NCBI RefSeq assembly: GCF_052114085.1
Contig: NZ_JBFREB010000001.1
Span: forward strand, 1,302,001 to 1,366,000
From: Leifsonia sp052114085
Lineage (GTDB): Bacteria; Actinomycetota; Actinomycetes; Actinomycetales; Microbacteriaceae
Length of the DNA stretch: 64,000 nucleotides
Direction: 5' to 3'
Shown here: positions 58,594-64,000 of the stretch, piece after piece
Position numbering within the stretch: the first letter of the stretch is position 1
How the letters are laid out: each line of letters starts with the position of its first letter
Notes under the pieces: generated by a model
Seen by the model: the letters and a program-made list of their open reading frames with translations, nothing else
Database searches by the model: none
Told to the model about the DNA's origin: nothing
Position numbers and translations under genes: made by a program

Positions 58594-58782
58594 CTACCCC
58601 TGTTCCGGGGACCCGTGCGTACGGGGCAGCTCGTCGTCGCTCGGGAGGCGCTCCTCGAGCGAGTCGTTGTGCTCGCGCACCGCCTCCAGGCGGTCGGTGT
58701 CGGTGTCGCCCAGGTCGCTGACGGCTCCCGCGAGCTCGTCGGCGTCGCGGGGTGTTGCTGTGTCATCCGGTCGGTCGGTCAT
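58594..58782 (-). CDS. Small acidic protein, unknown
   Basis: A 62-residue Asp/Glu-rich hydrophilic protein (MTDRPDDTATPRDADELAGA...). It is probably disordered with one helix (LEAVREHNDSLEERL). ATG 58782 is seven bases after TACAGT (minus strand 58795-58790). This leaderless promoter is the main reason to accept it; longer in-frame starts cross the promoter of the divergent gene. Confidence 0.6.
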   Translation of the reverse strand: MTDRPDDTATPRDADELAGAVSDLGDTDTDRLEAVREHNDSLEERLPSDDELPRTHGSPEQG

Positions 58783-58813
58783 GCCCGGCACTGTACGCGC
58801 GCACCGGTCGAGC

Positions 58814-58844
58814 TTGACCTGCTGCCCAGGGGACGGGCTAGCAT
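58814..58844 (+). promoter_or_regulatory. Leaderless promoter of the 87-residue gene
   Basis: TTGACC (58814-58819), 19 bases, TAGCAT (58839-58844), then seven bases to ATG 58852. Confidence 0.65.
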
Positions 58845-58851
58845 GCGGAGC

Positions 58852-59115
58852 ATGAGCCGCATCGAAACCGGGATCGTCTCCTACACCGTCTCCGGCGACT
58901 ACCTCGCCCGCGTGGGCGCCGACTTCGACACGGAAGCAGTCGACGACGCCATCCTCGCCGAACTCAACCGGATGCTGCCCGACGGCATCGTCGTCGAGCG
59001 CAGCGGCCGGGTGCTGGCCGAGGAAGAGCAGGCCGACGAGGCGCGAGCGATCGACTGGGAGGCGCTCCTGCAGCGCATCGACGTCGACCAAATCCTGGCC
59101 GAGCACGGCCGCTGA
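58852..59115 (+). CDS. Small hypothetical protein
   Basis: An 87-residue soluble protein (MSRIETGIVSYTVSGDYLAR...). It is acidic, with predicted alternating strand and helix (DDAILAELNRMLPDGIVVERSGRVLAE) and a conserved-looking C-terminus WEALLQRIDVDQILAEHG. No family recognised. A clear promoter TTGACC-N19-TAGCAT-N7-ATG supports this start in preference to a longer frame antisense to the NERD gene. Confidence 0.7.
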   Translation: MSRIETGIVSYTVSGDYLARVGADFDTEAVDDAILAELNRMLPDGIVVERSGRVLAEEEQADEARAIDWEALLQRIDVDQILAEHGR

Positions 59116-59138
59116 GCCGGAGGTTCCCCGTCGCTGCC

Positions 59139-60530
59139 TCAGCGTGAACGCTTGACGGCGTCGTAGGCCGCCAGGGCCGCGCGACGGGTCTCGGCCAGGT
59201 CGACGATCGGCGGCGGGTAGGCGTCCGTGTCCCACTCAGGGACCCAGCGGCGCACGTAGTCGCCGTTCCGGTCGAACTTCTGGCGCTGCAACTCCGGGTT
59301 GAACACGCGGAAGTAGGGTGCCGCGTCGGCGCCGCTGCCGGCGACCCACTGCCAGTTGAACGCGTTGTTCGCCGGATCCGCATCCACCAGGGTGTCCCAG
59401 AACCACTGCTCGCCCAGCCGCCAGTCGATGAGCAGGTTCTTGATGAGGAACGACGCCGTCACCATGCGCACCCGGTTGTGCATGACGCCGGTTGTCCACA
59501 GTTCTCGCATTCCCGCGTCCACCAGGGGCACGCCGGTGCGACCCTGTTGCCAGGCCCGCAGCGCGGACGGATGCAGCGGTGGCCACGGAAAGGAGTCGTA
59601 CTCGCGATGGATGTTCACGGTCGCCAGCTCCGGGTGCTCGAAGAGGGTGTGATAGGCGAACTCGCGCCAGCCCAGCTCGGCGGTGAAGGTGGTGGCGCCC
59701 TCCGCCGTCGAACGGTCTCGTCGTTGCTGGGTCGCGTACCAGACCTGGTGCGGGCTCAGCTCGCCCCAGCGCAGGCGCGGGGAGAGCCGCGAGGTGGCGT
59801 CGATGCCGGGCACATCGCGGTCCTGCCGGTACGCGCCGAGGTCGTCGGCGAGAAACCGCTCGAGTTGTTCATGTGCAGCCTTCTCACCGGGCTCCCACGT
59901 GTCGCGGAGGCCGCCCGCCCAATCGGGATGCGTCGGCAGCAGGCCGAGATCGTCGAGCGTCACAGAATCGACCGACGGTGGGAGCTCCGCAGGCCGCAGG
60001 GTGCGCGGTGCGGGCCCGGGCTTGCGCGGCGCGGGAGCGGCGAGGCAGGCGCGCCAGAACGGCGTGTAAACCGAGAACGGTGTTCCCTGCCCGGTGCGTA
60101 TGGTCCACGGCTCGAAAAGCAGGTTCGCTCCGAAGCTCGTCGCCTCGAGGCCCGCTTCGCGCGCGCTCGACTTCACCGCTTCATCGATGCTCCGTTCGAC
60201 TCCGCCGTAGCGTCGGTTCCAGAAGACGGCGGCGGCGTCGGTCTCGCGCAGGAGGTGGGCCATCACCTGTTCGCTCGGCCCGCGAAGCACGGTCATACCG
60301 GCACCCAGGCGCTCGAGAGAGGCCGTCAGCGTGGCAAGGCTCTGGTGGAGCCACCAGCGGCTCGCGGCGCCCGGAACGCGCAGCTGCGGTGTCTGCTCGT
60401 CCCAGATGAAGACACAGAGCACCGGCCGTCCGGACTCTGCGGCGGCGTGCAACGCGGGGTTGTCCGCGATGCGGAGGTCGTCACGGAACCAGACGACGGC
60501 GGGACGGTCCTGCTCTCGGTCGACGCTCAC
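59139..60530 (-). CDS. phr: Deoxyribodipyrimidine photolyase (class I CPD type)
   Basis: A 463-residue flavoprotein repairing UV-made pyrimidine dimers with blue light. The N-terminal alpha/beta antenna domain (VVWFRDDLRIADNPALHAAA) is followed by the FAD domain with TSRLSPRLRWGELSPHQVW, LGWREFAYHTLF, DAGMRELWTTGVMHNRVRM and NAFNWQWVAGSGADAAPYFR. GTG 60530 starts 13 bases after the MBL gene, so they are likely co-transcribed. Confidence 0.95.
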   Translation of the reverse strand: MSVDREQDRPAVVWFRDDLRIADNPALHAAAESGRPVLCVFIWDEQTPQLRVPGAASRWWLHQSLATLTASLERLGAGMTVLRGPSEQVMAHLLRETDAAAVFWNRRYGGVERSIDEAVKSSAREAGLEATSFGANLLFEPWTIRTGQGTPFSVYTPFWRACLAAPAPRKPGPAPRTLRPAELPPSVDSVTLDDLGLLPTHPDWAGGLRDTWEPGEKAAHEQLERFLADDLGAYRQDRDVPGIDATSRLSPRLRWGELSPHQVWYATQQRRDRSTAEGATTFTAELGWREFAYHTLFEHPELATVNIHREYDSFPWPPLHPSALRAWQQGRTGVPLVDAGMRELWTTGVMHNRVRMVTASFLIKNLLIDWRLGEQWFWDTLVDADPANNAFNWQWVAGSGADAAPYFRVFNPELQRQKFDRNGDYVRRWVPEWDTDAYPPPIVDLAETRRAALAAYDAVKRSR

Positions 60531-60543
60531 GATCCGGCGACGG

Positions 60544-61182
60544 TCACAGGTCGAGCGAGTCGCCGGGTTCGAGGGGGAAGAACGTGCCGCCGTTCTGCTC
60601 GGTCGCCCACTGCAGGCGTCCGTTCGCCATGTCCTTCCCGGCGCGCGAGAGCACCATTTCGTGGATGGGGAAGCTGCGCTTCGGCTTCACGGCGAGCACG
60701 TAGTCCATCGTCTCCGAGATCTTCATCCACGGCGCCCCGGCGGGCGCGGCGAGCACGTCCACCTGCACCCCCTCCGGCACGAAGAAGGAATCGCCGGCGT
60801 AGTACAGCTCGTCGTTCACCAGTACGCCCAGGTTGTCGACGACGGGGATCGTCTCGTGGATGACGGCATGACGACCGCCGAAGAAGCGGAGCGTGAACGG
60901 CTCCACAGTGATCGTGTCTCCGGCGTGGACCACAGTGATGTCGAAGTCGGAGGCGGCCTTCGCCACACCCTCCGGCGCGTAGATCTCGGCCTCGGGCGAG
61001 AGGTCGAGCACCCGGTTCAGTTGCTCGGGCGTCCAGTGATCCGGGTGCTCGTGGGTGATCACGACGGCGACGGCGTTCGCGGTGTCGGTGAGCGGAGAGG
61101 TGAAGCTGCCCGGGTCGACGAACAGCTTCCGCCCGTCCTGTTCGAGGAGGAGGCCGGAGTGTTCGAATTTCGTGAGTCTCAT
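60544..61182 (-). CDS. Metallo-beta-lactamase fold hydrolase
   Basis: A 212-residue MBL-fold protein with metal motif ITHEHPDHW, further ligands in VVHAGDT, YYAGDSFFVP and the final His in FPIHEMVLS. It resembles UlaG-like/YtkL-type hydrolases, with no defined substrate. ATG 61182 preferred (fold begins RLTKFEHSGLLLEQ). Divergent from the copper ATPase and upstream of the photolyase. Confidence 0.85.
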   Translation of the reverse strand: MRLTKFEHSGLLLEQDGRKLFVDPGSFTSPLTDTANAVAVVITHEHPDHWTPEQLNRVLDLSPEAEIYAPEGVAKAASDFDITVVHAGDTITVEPFTLRFFGGRHAVIHETIPVVDNLGVLVNDELYYAGDSFFVPEGVQVDVLAAPAGAPWMKISETMDYVLAVKPKRSFPIHEMVLSRAGKDMANGRLQWATEQNGGTFFPLEPGDSLDL

Positions 61183-61238
61183 GGATCCCAGGAAATACCG
61201 GATGGGATGCGCACGCAAGCGGCGCGACGGTTGAGGAA

Positions 61239-61257
61239 TATACCCCTAGGGGGTACC
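61239..61257. promoter_or_regulatory. CsoR-like palindrome before copper ATPase
   Basis: TATACCCC-TAG-GGGGTACC (61239-61257) fits the CsoR/RcnR operator form ATACCCC...GGGGTAT. It lies 13 bases before the ATPase start and 57 before the MBL gene; TACCGT at 61254-61259 may be the -10 box, within reach of the operator. Confidence 0.6.
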
Positions 61258-61269
61258 GTTGGAGCCGAT

Positions 61270-63363
61270 ATGGACGAGAAGAACCAGCCGACGGCAGTAG
61301 CGCACGACCACCACGCGATGCACGATCACCACGCAATGCACGACCACGCGATGCACGGCAACGATCACGCGGGTCACGGTACGCACGACCATTCCGGGCA
61401 CGCGGGGCACGACCCGGCGGTGTTCCGGCGGAAGTTCTGGCTGACGCTGGTCCTCACCATCCCCACGCTCGTTTTCTCGCAGGGCCTCCAGGAGATCCTG
61501 GGTCTCAGTGGTCCGCGCTTCCCGGGGAGTCAATTCATCCCGGCCGTGTTCGGCGTCGTCATCTTCTTCTACGGCGGGCTCGTCTTCCTCCGCGGTGCCG
61601 TGGATGAGCTGAAGGCGAAGCAGCCCGGCATGATGACGCTGATCTCGCTCGCTATCGTCGTGGCTTTCGGGTACAGCGTGGCCGTGACACTCGGGCTTCC
61701 GGGCATGGACTTCTGGTGGGAACTGGCCACCCTCATCCTGATCATGCTGCTCGGGCACTGGATCGAGATGTCCGCTGTCATGGGGGCGCAAGACGCCCTC
61801 GGCGAGCTCGCGAAGCTCCTGCCCGACACCGCGGAGCGGGTTGCCGACCCGCACGCGGAACCGGAGGCCGTACCTGTCTCTGAGCTGCGCGTGGGCGACC
61901 TCGTGCGGGTGCGTCCCGGTTCCGCCGTCCCCGCCGACGGCGAGATCGTCGACGGCCGCAGCGAGCTCGACGAGTCGATGCTCACCGGAGAGTCCAAGCC
62001 CGTCACCCACGCAGCAGGAGAGCAGGTCGTCGCGGGCAGCATCTCCGGCAGCGGCTCCCTCATCGTGCGGGTCGGCCGCACCGGCGGAGACACGGCCCTG
62101 GCCGGCATCATGAAGCTCGTCTCCGATGCGCAAGCCAGCAAGTCCGGCGCCCAGGTGCTCGCCGACCGCGCCGCCGCGTGGCTGTTCTACGTCGCGCTCG
62201 CCGTGGCTCTCGTCACCCTGGTCGTCTGGGTCCTCATCCGCCCGGACGACCCCGCCTTCGTCCTCGAACGCGTCGTGACCGTGCTGATCATCGCCTGCCC
62301 GCACGCACTGGGGCTGGCCATCCCGCTGGTCGCCCAGATCTCCACGGCGCTCGGCGCTCGCAACGGTCTGCTCATCCGCGACCGTCACGCGATGGAGGAC
62401 GCCCGCCGCATCGACGTCGTCCTGTTCGACAAGACGGGAACCCTCACCGAGGGCCGCCAGGGTGTCGCGGAGGTCGTGGTCGCCGAGGGCGACGCAGACC
62501 AGCTGCTCGCGCTCGCCGCGGCCGTCGAAGCGCCGGCCGAGCACCCCATCGGGGCTGCCATCGTCGGCGAAGCGCGCGGACGGGGACTGTCGATCGCACC
62601 GGTTTCGGACTTCGAGGCACTCGGCGGCCGTGGCGCATCCGCTGTCGTCGGAGGCGACACCATCACCGTCGGCGCTCCGCGGCTCCTCGCCGAACGCGGC
62701 CTCACCGCCCCGGCGGAGCTGAGGGACGCTGCAGAGCGCTCCGGCCGCGACGGCCAGACCGTGGTCTACGTCCTGACGGCCGACCGTATCCTGGGCCTGA
62801 TCGCTCTCGCGGACGTGGTCCGCCCGGAGTCGCGGGAGGCCGTCCGCTCGCTGCGCGACCGCGGCGTCCGAGTCGCTATGCTGACCGGTGACTCTCGCGC
62901 CGTAGCGGAGGCGGTCGCCGCCGAGCTCGGCATCGACGAGGTCTTCGCCGAGGTGCTCCCCGGCGACAAGTCGGGAACCGTCGAGCGGCTGCAGTCCGAC
63001 GGTTCGCGTGTCGCAATGGTCGGCGACGGCGTGAACGACGCCCCCGCCCTCGCCCAGGCCGACGTCGGTATCGCGATCGGTGCCGGAACGGACGTCGCCA
63101 TCGAATCCGCCGGCGTGGTCCTGGCCTCCAGCGACCCGCGCGGTGTGGCCGACGTGATCACCCTCTCCCGCGCGACCTACCGGAAGATGCTGCAGAACCT
63201 CGCGTGGGCGACCGGCTACAACGTGATCGCCCTCCCGCTGGCAGCCGGTGTCGCGATCGGTCTCGGAGTGATCGTCTCTCCGGCCTTCGGCGCCGTACTG
63301 ATGTCGATCTCGACGATCGTCGTCGCACTCAACGCCCAGTTGCTCCGCCGGCTGCGCCTCTGA
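61270..63363 (+). CDS. copB: Copper-exporting P-type ATPase, CopB (P1B-3) type
   Basis: A 697-residue heavy-metal pump. The first 47 residues contain 15 His and several Met in DHHAMH-like repeats, a CopB-type metal-binding tail replacing CxxC domains. Then TM helices, TGES (239-242), the CPH metal motif IIACPHALGLAIPLV (343-345), DKTGT (387-391), HP in AEHPIGAAIV, MVGDGVNDAPAL and the C-terminal helices with GYNVIALPLAAG and MSISTIVVALNAQLL. CPH marks the P1B-3 class that exports Cu(II)/Cu(I) or Ag. ATG 61270 has GGAG five bases upstream. A CsoR-like site precedes it, but no csoR gene is adjacent. Confidence 0.94.
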   Translation: MDEKNQPTAVAHDHHAMHDHHAMHDHAMHGNDHAGHGTHDHSGHAGHDPAVFRRKFWLTLVLTIPTLVFSQGLQEILGLSGPRFPGSQFIPAVFGVVIFFYGGLVFLRGAVDELKAKQPGMMTLISLAIVVAFGYSVAVTLGLPGMDFWWELATLILIMLLGHWIEMSAVMGAQDALGELAKLLPDTAERVADPHAEPEAVPVSELRVGDLVRVRPGSAVPADGEIVDGRSELDESMLTGESKPVTHAAGEQVVAGSISGSGSLIVRVGRTGGDTALAGIMKLVSDAQASKSGAQVLADRAAAWLFYVALAVALVTLVVWVLIRPDDPAFVLERVVTVLIIACPHALGLAIPLVAQISTALGARNGLLIRDRHAMEDARRIDVVLFDKTGTLTEGRQGVAEVVVAEGDADQLLALAAAVEAPAEHPIGAAIVGEARGRGLSIAPVSDFEALGGRGASAVVGGDTITVGAPRLLAERGLTAPAELRDAAERSGRDGQTVVYVLTADRILGLIALADVVRPESREAVRSLRDRGVRVAMLTGDSRAVAEAVAAELGIDEVFAEVLPGDKSGTVERLQSDGSRVAMVGDGVNDAPALAQADVGIAIGAGTDVAIESAGVVLASSDPRGVADVITLSRATYRKMLQNLAWATGYNVIALPLAAGVAIGLGVIVSPAFGAVLMSISTIVVALNAQLLRRLRL

Positions 63364-63416
63364 TACACGCCGCGCCGTCGGCGGTCCGGGCGCGCGTTGT
63401 GTCATCATCGTGCACT

Positions 63417-64000
63417 GTGACCGCAACTCCGCGGGCCGTGGTCGTCGCGGTCAACCCCATGGCCTCGTTCGGGCACCGCCGCGAGGTCGGCCCGCGCGTG
63501 GTCGAACGGCTCCGCGAGGCCGGCCACCGGGTCGTCGCCATGGACGAGGCCAACATCGAGCTGCTGCGCCGGGAGACGGCGAAGGCGATCCAGGATGGCA
63601 CCGACGCCCTGGTCGTCGTCGGCGGCGACGGGATGGCGAATCTCGGTATCGACCTCGTTGCCGAGACGGGCCTCCCGCTCGGGATCGTGCCCAGCGGCAC
63701 CGGCAACGACCTCGCCGACGGCCTCGGCATCCCCGTCCATGACACCGAGGCCGCCATCGACCAGCTGCTCGCCGCCCTGCAGCGGGAGCCGCGCACCATC
63801 GACGCCGGCACGATCCGCCACGGCGAGCTGACCACCTGGTTCGGCTCCGTCGTCTCGGCCGGTTTCGACGCGACCGTCAACGAGCGGGCAAACCTGATGA
63901 CCCGGCCACGCGGCCGCAGTCGCTACATCGTCGCGCTGATGCGCGAACTTGCGACCTTGAAACCACGCCCGTACCGCATCCACGCGGACGGCCGCCTCAT
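63417..64000 (+). CDS. Diacylglycerol/sphingosine kinase catalytic domain protein (3' end cut)
   Basis: The frame opens at GTG 63417 and runs off the window, 194 codons visible. It shows the DAGK catalytic fold: VVVAVNPMASFGHRREVG, ALVVVGGDGMANLGIDLV (GGDGM) and GIVPSGTGNDLADGLGI, then SVVSAGFDATVNERAN. Members phosphorylate lipids or similar alcohols. Lies 53 bases after copB, possibly with its own promoter. Confidence 0.9.
   Translation, partial: MTATPRAVVVAVNPMASFGHRREVGPRVVERLREAGHRVVAMDEANIELLRRETAKAIQDGTDALVVVGGDGMANLGIDLVAETGLPLGIVPSGTGNDLADGLGIPVHDTEAAIDQLLAALQREPRTIDAGTIRHGELTTWFGSVVSAGFDATVNERANLMTRPRGRSRYIVALMRELATLKPRPYRIHADGRL

Noticed and set aside
57844..59115. A 423-codon plus-strand frame as one gene
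   Set aside because: Most of it is antisense to the NERD gene and the small acidic gene; only the last 87 codons have their own promoter and protein-like sequence.
60331..61269. N-terminal extension of the copper ATPase to give about 1010 residues
   Set aside because: It would run antisense through the MBL gene and the CsoR-like site; the protein clearly starts at ATG 61270 with the His-rich tail.

Overview
The window is high-GC actinobacterial chromosome. The most likely source is the family Microbacteriaceae, close to Leifsonia. This is an inference from the strongly GC-ending codons, GTG starts, many leaderless promoters, FCD-GntR/MarR/TetR regulators, DUF2510 protein, SufU-type Fe-S assembly, and an HpaD that keeps the Brevibacterium fuscum ligand spacing. 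No phage, plasmid, insertion sequence or CRISPR array is visible. Genes are dense, with no gene-free stretch above about 300 bases.

Layout. 1-4823: a YhgE/Pip membrane protein (cut by the window edge) and an MMPL exporter with a degenerate ABC-like tail, divergent from a TetR regulator across two palindromes. 4859-8265: an SGNH lipoprotein and trehalose synthesis (otsA, otsB). 8337-22423: branched-chain amino acid biosynthesis (ilvD, ilvB, ilvN, ilvC, then leuB, ilvE) with serA, interrupted by a cutC remnant, a DoxX-like protein, a YCII/ECF42 sigma pair and a TetR/MFS efflux pair. 22719-31770: panE-like, FAH-fold protein, gltX, a thioredoxin-reductase-like protein, tRNA-Gln, an HtrA-like protease and several small enzymes and membrane or lipoproteins.

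31842-38346 (minus strand) is a homoprotocatechuate (4-hydroxyphenylacetate) meta-cleavage cluster: hpaH-hpaI, then a fused FAH/RraA protein, an FCD GntR regulator, hpaE and hpaD. A shared 12-bp site lies upstream of hpaH, upstream of the fused gene, and upstream of an MHS-type transporter 7 kb away (45382-46785), which suggests one regulon. Between them lie MarR/MATE, a Phd/VapC toxin-antitoxin pair, and a STAND NTPase with an N-terminal DUF4062-like domain that overlaps a multi-pass membrane protein gene. The last two modules are the most system-like accessory region of the window.

46797-64000: hydrolase, secreted tandem-duplicated HAD phosphatase, sufS-sufU, a polar amino acid ABC importer, MarR/EamA pair, DyP peroxidase, AlaX-like editing protein, NERD protein, two tiny divergent genes, MBL hydrolase with photolyase, a CopB-type copper ATPase, and the start of a diacylglycerol-kinase-fold protein.

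A recurring signal is a TANNNT -10 box ending 6-7 nt before the start codon. At least 16 genes show it, so leaderless transcription is probably a major initiation mode here. It also fixes several start codons.
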